From: Dasypus novemcinctus
Taxonomy: Eukaryota; Chordata; Mammalia; Cingulata; Dasypodidae
Reading direction: 5' to 3'
DNA: 64,000 nucleotides
Assembly (NCBI RefSeq): GCF_030445035.2
Contig: NC_080680.1
Location: 111,936,228 to 112,000,227 of the forward strand
Shown here: positions 47,178 through 57,882 of the stretch, piece after piece
Numbering within the stretch: the stretch's first letter is position 1
How the letters are laid out: every line of letters starts with the position of its first letter
The notes under the pieces: generated by a model
What the model was told of the DNA's origin: nothing
What the model saw: the letters and a program-made list of their open reading frames with translations, nothing else
Database searches by the model: none
Translations under genes and position numbers: made by a program

Positions 47178-48143
47178 TTTATTTAAAAAGAGATATTTAA
47201 ATGTATATTACAGCCCTTAAGGAAAAAGTAAGTATCCAGTCTCAAACCATAAATGTGTACATTTTTAGTTTAAATGCTATGAAAGCCTTTGCTCAGTTCG
47301 GAGCTTTCTGTGCTTTTGACTTATATATTGTCAGTAACTTCTTTGCCGTTGACCCAGCGACTAGAGCCAGCATTTCTATTATCAAAAGCAGCTCACCATT
47401 GCGTTATGCTTCCTTATGTTAGAAAAGTCCATGGGAGTTGGGAAAGCCTTTCACACGTCCCTCGTTTAAAGCGTCACAGCATTACAGTTGTTTCAGAAAG
47501 GAAGGGACCACCAGTGGCATGGGGAGCGACCTCTGCACCCCAACCTCTCCTACAATTATGAGAAGAGCAGCGTAGGCAAAAGGCATCATCCTCGGTGGGG
47601 TGAACAGGATGTCGTGGCAGGGCCACACTGAGGAAGGCTGGGGAAGGAAGGCCAGTGTGTTTTATTTTGTTTTTGTCTATTTAACTTCAAACTGATAGAA
47701 AAAGTTGAGGCCAAAAAAATAACCATACCATAACGTTCAAACAGAAATATGTCAAGATGTCTTTACTTCTGGGATATAGCATGATGGGTAAATTATTATT
47801 TTACTATTTAAAACTTTTGAGTGTTTTCTAAATTTTCCTCAAAGTACTTTTTTAAAAAAATCAGAAAAACACCCCTTGCTTGTCAGTTGTCAGAAAGAGA
47901 GAAGCAAGAGAGGAGCAGAGTACATGGGCAGGGCAGCTCTGAGGGAGAAGACAGGAGGGGGCCCCAGGCTTGTTACACAGGACCAAAAGGGCAAACTAGT
48001 GTACTGAATGCTCAGGCCTCCCCTGTGGATGGCTGGGTGCGAAGAGGTAGGCTTCACATAGACAGGTTCTTCTCCTTTTGTGCAGGTCGTTTAGGCCAGG
48101 TAAGGATAAGACTCCCGTGTCACTTTCTACTCCAGCTCAAGCC
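47178..48143 (-). other. ABITRAM: ABITRAM 3' UTR region with candidate poly(A) signals
   Basis: Minus-strand AATAAA hexamers occur at 47661-47666 and 47178-47183, and a further one at 47026-47031. Either of the first two would give a 3' UTR of about 0.5 or 1.0 kb. Apart from these hexamers the stretch looks like unique sequence. Confidence 0.5.
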
Positions 48144-48281
48144 TCATGACACAGCAGCTGTATCACTGATGCGTTTTATCACGACTTCCTCATATTGCTT
48201 TTGTGTCAATAACCCTTCTGTTATGCTTTTACTTTCTTCAAATTTGGGTAACACAACAGCAATGTAGCCTTCAGTGGATGG
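48144..48281 (-). CDS. ABITRAM: ABITRAM exon 6, C-terminus and stop
   Basis: The acceptor is cctttctag. It encodes [20 protein letters not shown], then [20 protein letters not shown], then TAAVS and TGA at 48144-48146. The last residues differ from human (RINATTATS), as expected for an unconstrained tail. Confidence 0.96.
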   Translation of the reverse strand, partial: PSTEGYIAVVLPKFEESKSITEGLLTQKQYEEVVIKRISDTAAVS

Positions 48282-51200
48282 CTAGAAAGGAAACAGAACA
48301 GTCAATGCTATGAAATGATTAAAAAATTCAGATGAACGGTATGGATCATACTTTTTCCCTTCTCTTTTACCTTCTCTTGAAGAATAGATGGCTTATGGAG
48401 AATGTTCTCATTCACTTCCATCAACCGTCCTCTAACACAGCTAATTAAAAACAAAATTGCTTTTCAGAAAAATATTGCCTCCCCTCTTTCTCTTAAATTG
48501 TGGTTAGAAAGTAACTCACCTAGAAACGGTGTACTCTTCTCCATCTGAGCAATAAATCTTACACAGAGGTGCAAGTTCTGTGAGAAACTGTGCCCCCTGT
48601 GCAATAAAAGGGAAGTAGGATTTAATTGATGTACATTTTCACTTTCCTTTGAAAGGCAGCTTTCAGAATGATAATGGGTTATATATTCCCAGAAATGGGT
48701 GTTTGAAGTAAAAACATAAAAAACATTTAATTATACAAACATTTACATAATAAATACCTGCTCTGAGTCACACATCATAGTTGGCTCCAAGGAAAAAAGC
48801 AAACTAGATCTTATAATAGCTTAGTTATAGGTTAAGGACATATTTTATCTACTGTAAATGAGAAAGCTATGTATAGGTGTAGGGATTTCATTAAGATTCC
48901 TTTTGCCTGATTGAGATACTAAGAAGTCGAAAAAGGAACTTTCAAAAATCAATCAATTACTAACTTTTTGAAAGGGGACTTTTTCTGATTAGGACAAAAA
49001 GACATGCACTTTAAGGAAATTTGGAGAAAACAGGAAAATTTTAAGTGGCAAAATAAAAATAATTTACTCATTATCTTATAAACCAGAAGTAAATACTACA
49101 TTTTGGCATGTTTCTGTTTGAATGTTCTTGCATGGTTATTATTTCATGTACTTTACTATATGAATGTGTTGGGGAAAGTTCTGACACTTACTACAGAGTA
49201 AGTCATGCAGGCATGTCTCATTTGTCTTTTTTTTTTCCAGGAAATTTTCTTGTAGTAAACGTAGGCATGTGAAGTCAAGAAGCTATTCTTTTTTTAAAGA
49301 TTTATTCATTTTATTTATTTCTCTCCCCTTTCCCCCTCCCGCCCCAGTTGTCTGTTCTCTGTGTCTATTTGCTATGTGTTCTTCTTTGTCCGCTTCTGTT
49401 GCTGTCAGTGGCACAGGAATCTGTTTCTTTTTGTTGCGTCATCTTGTTGTGTCAGCTCTCTGTGTGTGCGGCGCCATTCCTGGGCAGGCTGCACTTTCTT
49501 TCACGCTGAGCAGTTCTCCTTACAGGGCGCACTCCTTGCACGTGGGGCTCCCCTATGCGGGGACACTCCTGCGTGGCAGGGTACTCCTTGCATGTATCAA
49601 CACTGTGCATGGGCCAGCTCCACACGGGTCAAGGAGGCCCGGGGTTTGAACCGCGGACCTCCATGTGGTAGACGGACGCCCTAACCACTGGGCCAAGTCC
49701 ACTTCCCAAGAAGCTATTCTTTATGACCTTTTTATTTTCTACTACACACAAAGTAGACAGCATTTATAAATTATCACATTGGTGTCATCCCTCTGTGTGT
49801 GAGTACTTCATGTCAAAATATTAGAGTTGTGCAATTACTAACTTTTGGGGGGAGATCTGGGGGATTCATCCCAGAGGCCTTGATGCAACTGGGTCTGTAT
49901 CAAAGCAGAAGTGTTTTGACCCCTTTTTATTACCTCCCTAGGGGGAATGAATGATTGACAGTGCTGAGGTCCAGTCAAACTTAAATATTTCATCTGTAGT
50001 GGGTTCAATGTGCAGGTCCCTCTCTGTTCTATAGTAGTAACAATATTTGGGGGAAGCTCAAGTGATAAGAGTGTCTGCCTACCATATAGGAGGTCCAGGG
50101 TTTGGTACCCAGGGCCTCCTGACCTGTGTGGTGAGCTGGCCCATGCACAATGCTGCCGCATCCAAGGAGTGACATGCCCCGCAGGGGTGTCCCCTGTGTA
50201 GCTGTGTCCCACGTGCAAGGAGTGCACCCCACCAGGAAAGCGGCCCTGTGCGAAGAGTGCAGCCTGCCCAGGAGTGGCACCGCACACATGGAGAACAAAT
50301 GCGAGATGATGCAACCGAAAAAAAACCTGACAGTTTCCTGGTGCCACGTGACAAGAATGCAAGTGGACACAGGAGAACACAGCGAATGGACAAAGAGAGC
50401 AGACAACTTGGGGGGGCAGGGAGGTAGGGGAGATAAATAAATAAAATAAATCTTAAAAAGAAAAAAATATTTGGGACAGATCTCTCACAGAAACTTCACA
50501 GGCACTTTTATGTTTATTGTAATTTGTAAAATTTTATTTATTAAGAAAGGTATGTGTGAGGGAGGAACAATCAGTTACTTATAAGGTAAGGATTAGGGGA
50601 CTTCAAACTTACAACAGAGAATATGAAGAAGGATCTCTCAGAACAGTGATTTATTCCTGATCTAAGTAATGAAAATTAGCAGAAACTCTTGGTATGAACT
50701 CAGTAAATGAAGGGCCTGAATCATGCATGGAAACTTTCCTAGCCGGTGGGTTTGTCAGGGCATTTTGGTATGTTACTAAATTGTCTTTGGTATAATACCC
50801 CTCTTTAATAAATGTATGCATTTAGTCTGGAGTTGTAGAGGGGAGAGAGAACATTTTGTATACCAAGCATTATGATGAGGAGGAGGAGGGTATGGGTAGA
50901 TGTGCATTAGATTGGCAATGGCTTAGAAATGGAAAGAAGTTAAGAAGCAAATACTGTATATTTCCTCAAATAAGCTTCTTTTTCACTACCGCAGGATGTA
51001 TACATATATTTTTAATTTACATGTAAGAAATATGGTAAATAAAAAGTTGGTTGCCTGAATTTTATCAAACTTCAGATAGCAGTTTAATGATCATATCACC
51101 AGACTTATAAACTAGATGGGCCAAAGTATCTCCTTATAATGGTATTCAAGTTGTTCTTTCAAATGGCTGCCTTATGGGAATGATAGTGGTGGCACAGAAC

Positions 51201-53292
51201 CTTCTATGATATTATATGTCCTGAAATACCTTATTTCTTTGGTCTATGAATTTCTTTTTATTAAAGTATACTTAAAATTAGCATTTCAAACTGCCAGAGA
51301 AAGATGCTAGGTACATACTATTGTATTGCAAGACACTGGATTTATTTTTACCATGAATGCAGAGAATTCAAGTGGACAATCACAGGATTACAGGAACATA
51401 CCCGCTTAAATTTCCCAGAGACTTTGTTCTGAAGCCTGCTACAGTTAGTACTGATCTGATAGGAAATGCTCTTAATTGTTTTTCCACTTTGAAGAACTGG
51501 ATGAGATCCTGCCAATGTGATGACACATATTCTATAAGAAACAAAATTGATCCTGTATTATTACTTGGTATAATTCTTTCTCCTACTGGCATTAAGAATA
51601 TCTGAACTGACATTTGTTTAGTCAGACTATCATTTCCCCCCATTTCCTCAGGCTACTTTTGGAATATAACTAGAATGGGGAATGCAATAATAAAATGGGA
51701 CTGAATTTCCTTCCCAGGAAAGGGACAAGGACCATAGGCCTTTAGGTAGCACTAAAGAGACAAAGCAAAGGCATGACTGTATGTACAGAAGGCCACACAT
51801 TCCTCTCTCCTAGCCCTCACCATGGACTCTGGTAGTTCTGTGGGTAGAGCTAGGTTAGCTGCTTCAGGAGGTTGCTGCCTGGTGGATGGTCCTGCACATG
51901 GACTTGTGGGTAATCAGGTTTATTTGTTGAGAGTTACTAGGCCCTGGAAGACTAGTTCTTGCCAACAAAACTCCTTTAATAAATAACACTATTTCAACAC
52001 TACGGAAGATAATCCTTTACTTGACTATTTGCTCGATCCAAGACCATATCAGGGTTACAAAACTAGGGAAGAAAAAGTAGCCTTTAAATTTCCAATTCAC
52101 TTACCTGTTAGAATGCTGCAGTATACAGTGGTCCTCACAGGGTTTTCCTTTGACATCTAGAAGAATAAATCCATCTGTTAATTTTTGGATCAATATTTAC
52201 TATTCTTTTTCTGAGGTTGTTCTGGACACACACTCAAGTAACAGTAGTTTTGGCTGGAAGTGGCAAATTTTTTAGACTGTGTGCAGAGTCCTGCAGCTAG
52301 TATGAGGTTCATTTCATCATGTTCTTTGGCTTGTAGAGATAAGGTTAAGTATAAGGATTGGACACTTACTAATAACTGGTATTCCTTTCATTACTCAAAG
52401 ACACATCTAAAGGCTTCCTATAAACTGCTTGAAGGACCACGACCAGAGGAATCATTCATTTAAAAATTGATGTGGCTCAAGCAGTTGAGCCCCCACCTCC
52501 CGGGTGGTCCCGGGTTGGGTTTCCCCTGTCTCCTAAAGAAGAGGAGCAGATAATGAACAAAACAACCAGCAGAGGAGGGAACCACGCGGGGATGGCAAGG
52601 ATGGGGGAGAGTTAATATGGTAACTTTCTCCAGCTTTCGTTATCCTCAATTTACACAAGCACACCCATCATTCCCGAATAAAGACAGAAGGTTGGGGTTA
52701 GAGAGGTTCCCCAACCATACCCTACGGTTGATATTTTCTGGATACACAATTCAACAGGATACCTACCTCTAAGTGGCAAAAGTATTTAGATAATACGGGG
52801 GTTTTCAAGTAAAACTGTAGATTCTGCTTTCTATTCTAATCCACCTTCTCTCCATTCCTACTGCCTCTGCCTTAGCTTCGATCTTATTATTTAAATTCTT
52901 AGATAAAGCCGCTGCCTACTGGATTAAACGTCACAAATTACTCCAGTCACTCAAGGACCTTTGTAACCGGTCCGCCTACTTCGCGGGCCTCATCTAGGCC
53001 TACTCATCTTCCCCAAGTCACCCTCCCTGGAACTCGCTAGCCCCAGAACGCGCCCTGTTATATTTCACGCTTTCGCAAATGCCATTCTTTCCACCTAGAA
53101 GGTAACGGAGAGAGGTCCAGTTCCACCCGAGCCTCCATAGCTTCAGGCCGTGCGGCCGAGCAGGGGCCAGCCGACGCCACTCCACCTACCCGCTTTGTAC
53201 CAGCGAGTGAAGTAACGATCCACAAGAGACGGCACTGCAGGCGCGGCAGGCGCTGCAGCCAGGGCCTCGGTAGCCGCCGGCTCGGTAGCCAT
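48144..53292 (-). CDS. ABITRAM: ABITRAM (FAM206A, Simiate / actin-binding transcription modulator), complete six-exon CDS
   Basis: Six minus-strand exons (103, 52, 130, 77, 70 and 138 nt) add up to 570 nt, giving 189 residues plus stop with every phase compatible. The product starts [20 protein letters not shown], then [20 protein letters not shown], and ends [15 protein letters not shown]. It matches human FAM206A (181 aa as recalled), a small glycine-cleavage-H-like / single-hybrid-motif protein described as an actin-binding, nuclear-speckle and dendritic-arbour factor (Simiate). The N-terminus is about eight residues longer than human because of an Ala/Pro-rich stretch. The start codon sits in gtcgccATGG, a strong Kozak context. 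The gene is head-to-head with ELP1 across a shared CpG island and tail-to-tail with CTNNAL1. Its introns carry two DAS-SINEs. Confidence 0.97.
48371..48440 (-). CDS. ABITRAM: ABITRAM exon 5
   Basis: The acceptor is gtttttaattag and the donor GAAG|gtaaaa. It encodes (S)[18 protein letters not shown] then ILQEK, identical to recalled human sequence. Only 79 bp separate it from exon 4. Confidence 0.96.
48520..48596 (-). CDS. ABITRAM: ABITRAM exon 4
   Basis: The acceptor is tttattgcacag and the donor CTAG|gtgagt. It encodes [20 protein letters not shown] then EYTVS, with AG carried to the next exon. It is identical to recalled human sequence. Confidence 0.96.
49291..49707 (-). mobile_element. 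DAS-SINE, minus strand, with TSD
   Basis: Full-length copy ending gccaagtccacttccc. Direct repeat aagaagctattct at about 49277 and 49708-49720. Sense to ABITRAM. Confidence 0.94.
50052..50460 (+). mobile_element. Diverged DAS-SINE
   Basis: The head gaagctcaagtgataagagt has the altered B box ggtttggtaccc, followed by a recognisable body and the tail AAATAAATAAAATAAATC. Flanked by aacaatatttggg and aaaaaatatttggg. Antisense to ABITRAM. Confidence 0.85.
51402..51531 (-). CDS. ABITRAM: ABITRAM exon 3
   Basis: The acceptor is gtttcttatag and the donor GCGG|gtatgt. It encodes [20 protein letters not shown], then [20 protein letters not shown], then KFKR. The first nucleotide completes the Arg codon and the exon ends in phase 0. 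Human has ESHP where this reads GSHP. Confidence 0.96.
52105..52156 (-). CDS. ABITRAM: ABITRAM exon 2
   Basis: The acceptor is ttattcttctag and the donor ACAG|gtaagt. It encodes [17 protein letters not shown] with split codons at both ends (human [17 protein letters not shown]). Confidence 0.96.
52157..53189. other. ABITRAM intron 1 (1.0 kb)
   Basis: Contains a short SINE fragment (52465-52616). Above about 53000 it grades into the CpG island. Confidence 0.5.
52465..52616 (+). mobile_element. tRNA-type SINE fragment
   Basis: Head tgatgtggctcaagcagttg with B-box-like gggttgggtttc, then ctcctaaagaagaggagcag. No tail seen. Confidence 0.6.
53190..53292 (-). CDS. ABITRAM: ABITRAM exon 1, coding part
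   Basis: The ATG is at 53290-53292 (minus strand), within gccATGG. The donor is GCGG|gtaggt below 53190. It encodes 34 codons plus 1 nt, through [13 protein letters not shown]. The Ala-rich run [11 protein letters not shown] is longer than in human. Confidence 0.96.
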
Positions 53293-53584
53293 GGCGACCC
53301 CTAGCGCAGCTACCCCCGCCTCCCGGAACCCGAAAGCTTCCTTCCTGCAGTGCTCTTCTGGCGCACGCGCACTGCTCTATTGGCCCCGCAGGCTCCGCCC
53401 ACCACCGCTGGGCTCTAGGCTCTGACGTAAAAGCGGGCATCAAATTCAATAGGATGGGCAGGGAGGCGTGTGTAGCGGTCGGCGCAGCCTCTCTCCCCCC
53501 ACCTTCCCCGGGCAGCCGGGAAGGCGGCCACCGCGGGTAAACCCGGCGGCTCCGCCCAGTCTGGCTCCGCCCCCGTCGCCTCAC

Positions 53585-53592
53585 TGACGTCA
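53585..53592. promoter_or_regulatory. Perfect palindromic CRE, TGACGTCA
   Basis: Consensus cAMP response element lying between the two divergent start regions, about 290 bp upstream of the ABITRAM ATG and about 280 bp before the ELP1 exon 1 donor. A CRE-like TGACGTAA lies at 53423-53430. Binding by CREB/ATF factors is inferred from the motif only. Confidence 0.65.
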
Positions 53593-53605
53593 CGACCGCG
53601 GCGCT

Positions 53606-53611
53606 CACGTG
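53606..53611. promoter_or_regulatory. E-box CACGTG
   Basis: Canonical palindromic E-box (USF/MYC-type site) 13 bp downstream of the CRE in the CpG island. Function is inferred. Confidence 0.5.
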
Positions 53612-53699
53612 TGCCGCGAAGCACACGCCCGCGAGTCTCTGAGGCGCTCCGCTGGTTTCCATCTCGGTTGAGCCGCGACCCCCAGGGTCCAGTACCGGG

Positions 53700-53875
53700 T
53701 CGCTGAGGCCCGGCGGCCCGGCGCCCCGGAAGCTCAGTGCGCGCCCTGAGAAGGCGGGAGCCGCGGGCAGAGGGAGCGCGTGCGCAGTGCGGGCGGGCTC
53801 CGGGAGGCCGGCTGCGCGTGGCCGGGGAGGCGAGGGCGGCCGCCGGTTCTTTAGGGTCCTCAGGGCACGGCTCAG
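53700..53875 (+). other. ELP1: ELP1 presumed non-coding exon 1
   Basis: A good donor, CTCAG|gtgagc, ends at 53875 inside the CpG island, as expected for the untranslated first exon of ELP1. The 5' limit is only a guess because the transcription start cannot be seen. Confidence 0.5.
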
Positions 53876-55149
53876 GTGAGCGTTCGAGCAACCCACCGGG
53901 TGGGTGCAGGGAACCAGAGCCTGATGGCGAGTACCCGCGAGCGCCAGAGCTCTTCCTGCTGCTGACCCCGGGTGAAGTGCGGCAGATGTGGCGTGGACCA
54001 CTTCTAGCCTGGAGCCTCTTGTTCTCTTTTGCAGACTTGCTCGCTGCCCCACCGGCGGCCATCCGCAGCTCCTCCAGCTGCACACGTGGCCTCCGGATTC
54101 CTTGCAGGGGTGGGCATGACGGTAGAAGGTCGATGGTTATTAGAGGTTTCGGGTACAGCGCTGTAGGTCCCTTCTCGCGGACGGGACCTTTCCTTGGAGG
54201 TGGTGTCCCCTGTGCGTCTCCGTGTGCCTGTGTTATTACGTGGTCCTGATTTCTGTGAAGGCTGCGGACTCCTTAGGAGGCGGCAGTGAGAGTTATATCT
54301 CATTTTCAGATCCTAGTACTCTGCAAGTCTGTCTGATGGAGGCCACAGACCAGGTCATGGCACTCGTGCACTGGTGCTGTGTAGAAAATTGAGAGCCACG
54401 AACATGACCAGAGAGTAGTTCAGTGTGGCTGGTGCAAAGGGAAGTATGGGGATCGAGGCCAGTTCATGAGGACCTTGCCCGTTTGGAAACTAGGATCTAA
54501 GTCAGATGGGTATAAAAGGGCAAGCAAAAAGGAGACAAAGATAGTTTTCAGCTTGGGGGGCAGAGTAGAAATGCCATGGCCCCAAATGTGGACAAATGTT
54601 ATTTAGCGAAAGGATAGCTAGTTCCAGGTCGCATTTGATTTGCTTGTGAGCATCCTTGTGATAACATCAGGAAGTTGAAAATGTGGGTTTAGTTTTCAGT
54701 TTGCGGGTTCAGTACTAAACATTTAGATCTAATCGGCCTGTTAGGGATATGTCTAGTAACTAAAGTCATGGGCATGATGATTAGCTAAGGAGTGGATAGA
54801 TGAAAGGGCAAGAGAAGAAAATTAGCAGAAGGTCCAGGATTAATTTTTGTTGAGGAATTCTATAGTACATGTGATAGCTGATAAAGTTGACTTAATGGGG
54901 CCAGGGAGCAAGTTGGAGATTGCAGATGTAAAAGAAAGATTATTCATTTAAGGCCAAGGTCCTGGGGTAGTTTAGAGGATTCTTCTACTATCGCCTTGGG
55001 CAGGAGTGGGGGCACTTCTTCCTTTGAGAGCTTAAGGAAGTAAAAACGTGTGATGGGGGAAAAAATTCAGAGAAGTTAGTTTGGGGGATAATTGGGGAGG
55101 AAATGGGGAATGAAGGTTCGCTGTGAACTCAGTGATCCGAGAGCTCAGT

Positions 55150-55860
55150 TTGTTTGCTCTGTTTGTCAGTTGGGGTCCAATCAGGAAAGTAGAAACCACA
55201 TAGTACTTAAACAGAGAGGATTTAATATAAAGTCTTGTCTAGATAGCTTCTGGGGGACTAAAAGTGAAAAGGGAGCAGTGAGGCAGCACAGGTATCTAGC
55301 TGAATTAAGCAGCTGCTACACTTAGCTAGGCCTAGGCAATAAAACAAAGGGAGGGTATTGGGGTTATCAGGACCTTGGAGGAAAGGAACTGTGAAGCTGG
55401 AACTCAGGCTTCTGGGGTTGGTACCTCTGGAATTCAGAGAAGCCCCAGGGAACTGGATTTCCTAGCCCTTTGGAGGGGGTGGGGCCTGATAGGATGTAAT
55501 ACCTCTGAGACTGGGGTTGAGGGGGTCCTGGGAGACCCCCTGGTCCTGGGAGAGCTAGAGACAGGGACCAACGATCCTTGTAAGAGTGAGGGATCCTTGT
55601 AAGAGTGAAGGCCGTGGCTGGGCAACATTGACAGGAACCCCCTCTTGCCTTTACCTCCCCTATGCCATGGACCCCAGGTTGTCGGTGAATAGAACCCGAG
55701 TTCACAAGGGAGGTATATTGAAACATGATTGCTCTGAGCGACATTAACAGCATGATTACTGTTAGATAAACCACTGTGGAAGACAGGCGGGAGACTCTAC
55801 ATGCCTGCCTGGCCCTTCTCACCTCTGGCTTACTCCCTTGTAACCAGACATGCCAGGGAG
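55150..55860. repeat. Unclassified old interspersed repeat
   Basis: Begins gtcagttggggtccaatcag with gaggatttaatataaagtc and runs to ccagacatgccagg. Organised like 7230-7720. Family not identified. Confidence 0.3.
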
Positions 55861-56845
55861 TCTCATCTGAAATCTATACATCCTTTCAGATCTAGTTCAA
55901 TGGTTTTTTTAATAATTCTTTTTATGATGAAAGATAGGTAATTTTTATATGTTTTGAAAAACCCAAGGTCTTTTTATACTAAGATGTTAGAATTAGATCT
56001 AAATTTAAAAACTGCATGATATAGTACAGGTTCTAACAATGTCCGGAAAGTTTTGAATATAAATGTTATCAAAGCTTACCAAAACTGCTGTCTCGGTTCT
56101 CTTCCTCATTCCCACCATATACCGTCTTGCCTTCCTCTGAGCCCTCATTGTATCAGTCATGTTACACTTAACATTGTCTTTCAGATAATGTAAGGATTGA
56201 CTTGTCTTTATTCTCTGAATGTCATTGTGTGAAATAGATGTCAAGATGAAAGAATTCACCCAGAATTAAGGTGACATTATCGCCAATATGGTCTTTGTAA
56301 GTGCCACCTGTAAGACAAGCTAGGGACTTCCAGTCATAAACCTTAAAGGGATCTGAATGTGAAAATCCAGCATATTTAACATTTGTGGTTTTTTCCCTAG
56401 TTAAATAATGATATGCATTGAAACAAGCCTGATTTTTCCATCCCAAAGATTTCCTATTTAGCATTTCTTTTCTCACCTTTATCCTGTTGTCCTGATAGAA
56501 GCCTGGCCAGAAAAACAGAGATAGTTGAAGTAGTTATATCAGGTCGTTAAGCTCCTCAAATGATGATCATTATTTTGAAGTACACCGTTAAAATTGCACA
56601 TTATTATCTTTTTTTTTTTTTTTGCTCCCCGAGAACAGTATGTTTCTTTACTTGCATCTCTGATTTCAGGTTTTTTTTTTTTTTTTTAAGTTAATTTATG
56701 CAGCCAGTTTAGAAATAAATTTACTTGGGGGATAGTAAGCTCATTTTATTCCAAATCATCTTCAACTACTGGTATATATGCATGGATTTTTATATAGCTC
56801 TCCAATCAGTGTAATAATTGTTTTGTTCTTCCTTGTGATTTTATT

Positions 56846-57298
56846 TATTTATTTATTTTTAACATCTTTTTTTTTAAGATTTATTTATTTTTCTCCCTCC
56901 CCGCCCCACCCCTGCCCCCACCCCCACCCCCACCCCCGCCCCGGTTGTCTGTTCCCTGTGTCTATTTGCTGCATCTTCTTTGTCCACTTCTGTTGTTGTC
57001 AGTGGCACGGAAATCTGTGTTTCTTTTTGTTGCATCATCTTGTGTCAGCTGTCTGTATGGGCGGCGCCATTCCTGGGCAGGCTGCACTTTTACGCTGGTC
57101 GGCTCTCCTTACGGGGCGCACTACTTGCACGTGTGGCTCCCCTACACGGGGAACACCCCTGCGTGGCAGGGCACTCCTTGCGTGCATCAGCACTGCACAT
57201 GGGCCAGCTCCACACGGGTCAAGGAGGCCGGGGGTTTGAACCGCCAACCTCCCATGTGGTAGACAGATGCCCCAACTGCTGAGCCAAGTCCATTTCCC
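56846..57298 (-). mobile_element. DAS-SINE, minus strand, with TSD
   Basis: Tail side ttatttatttatttattttt, a CCCCACCCCCA tract, and head ending gccaagtccatttccccc. Direct repeat cttgtgattttat (about 56832) and cttgtgactttat (about 57300). Antisense to ELP1. Confidence 0.93.
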
Positions 57299-57683
57299 CC
57301 TTGTGACTTTATAAATTGGTTATTATGATATGGTAATATGCAAAAATAAGAAGTTTTGCATTAATTTTGTTTTGTTCAACTTTCCTGATGAATAACCTAT
57401 TTTAAAATCTTTTGAAGAGAAAAACTCTGAAGTTGAGAATCTTGCTTCCCCTCAAGAGTGAAAACATAAACCAGATTATAGAAGCCTCAATTTGTATTCT
57501 CTAGTTATGAACAGTGAGACAAGTTGCTGTCACATATCCCTAGAAGGGTGTGTGTTTAGATCAACAGTTGTTTTTCCCTTGATTAATCAAAGTACCTCTT
57601 CCCCACTCCTTCTCTACCCCCGGATCCTTTTCCTAAGATGAGTGTGGTCATTTATCACTATTCCACTGTTCTTTCTCTCTCAG

Positions 57684-57882
57684 GAATTGGCACTTCATCA
57701 AGGGATACTTTTCTCTCTGGAGTTGCTTCATCATGCGGAATCTAAAGTTACTTCATTCCCTGGAGTTCAGGGATATTCAGGCTCCAGGGAAACCCCAATG
57801 CTTCTCTCTCCGGACTGAGCAAGGGACAGTGCTCATTGGCTCAGAACATGGACTGATAGAAGTAGATCCTGTTACCAGAGAA
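57684..57882 (+). CDS. ELP1: ELP1 (IKBKAP) exon 2 with start codon at 57733
   Basis: The acceptor is ttctctctcag and the donor GAA|gtaagt. Forty-nine nt of 5' UTR without an ATG precede the ATG at 57733, then 50 codons: [20 protein letters not shown], then [20 protein letters not shown], then [10 protein letters not shown]. This matches the N-terminus of human ELP1, the scaffold subunit of the cytoplasmic Elongator complex (ELP1-6), which modifies wobble uridines of tRNAs (cm5U, precursor of mcm5U and mcm5s2U). Human ELP1 splice mutation causes familial dysautonomia, but that exon (20) is far beyond the window. These residues begin the first WD40 propeller. Confidence 0.97.

Larger units (their letters stand above)
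48597..51401. other. ABITRAM intron 3 (2.8 kb)
   Basis: Contains two DAS-SINEs (49291-49707 minus and 50052-50460 plus). The remainder is AT-rich with no recognised feature. Confidence 0.6.
53040..54250. promoter_or_regulatory. CpG island / bidirectional promoter of ABITRAM and ELP1
   Basis: A strongly GC- and CpG-rich kilobase in AT-rich surroundings covers ABITRAM exon 1 and the presumed ELP1 exon 1. Within it are GC boxes (ctccgccc at 53550-53557, ctccgccccc at 53565-53574), an inverted CCAAT box (attgg, 53379-53383), a perfect CRE and an E-box. There is no TATA box. This is the usual architecture of a housekeeping divergent promoter. Confidence 0.85.
53876..57683. other. ELP1 intron 1 (3.8 kb)
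   Basis: The first 0.4 kb is CpG island. 55150-55860 may be an old repeat. Two T runs lie near 56610 and 56672, then a minus-strand DAS-SINE at 56846. No gene seen. Confidence 0.55.

Noticed and set aside
53186-54085. 299-codon open frame on the minus strand over the promoter
   Set aside because: It is a by-product of CpG-island composition. It overlaps ABITRAM exon 1 in another frame, reads through its splice donor and has no recognisable protein.
53737-54249. 170-codon open frame on the plus strand after ELP1 exon 1
   Set aside because: It crosses the exon 1 donor at 53875 and runs into the intron. The composition is typical of GC-rich non-coding DNA.
56778-57282. Three overlapping 100-150-codon frames
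   Set aside because: They lie in one antisense DAS-SINE. The same peptides recur at 862, 4210, 9312, 23948, 40001, 49291, 61157 and 62565, so they are repeat shadows, not genes.
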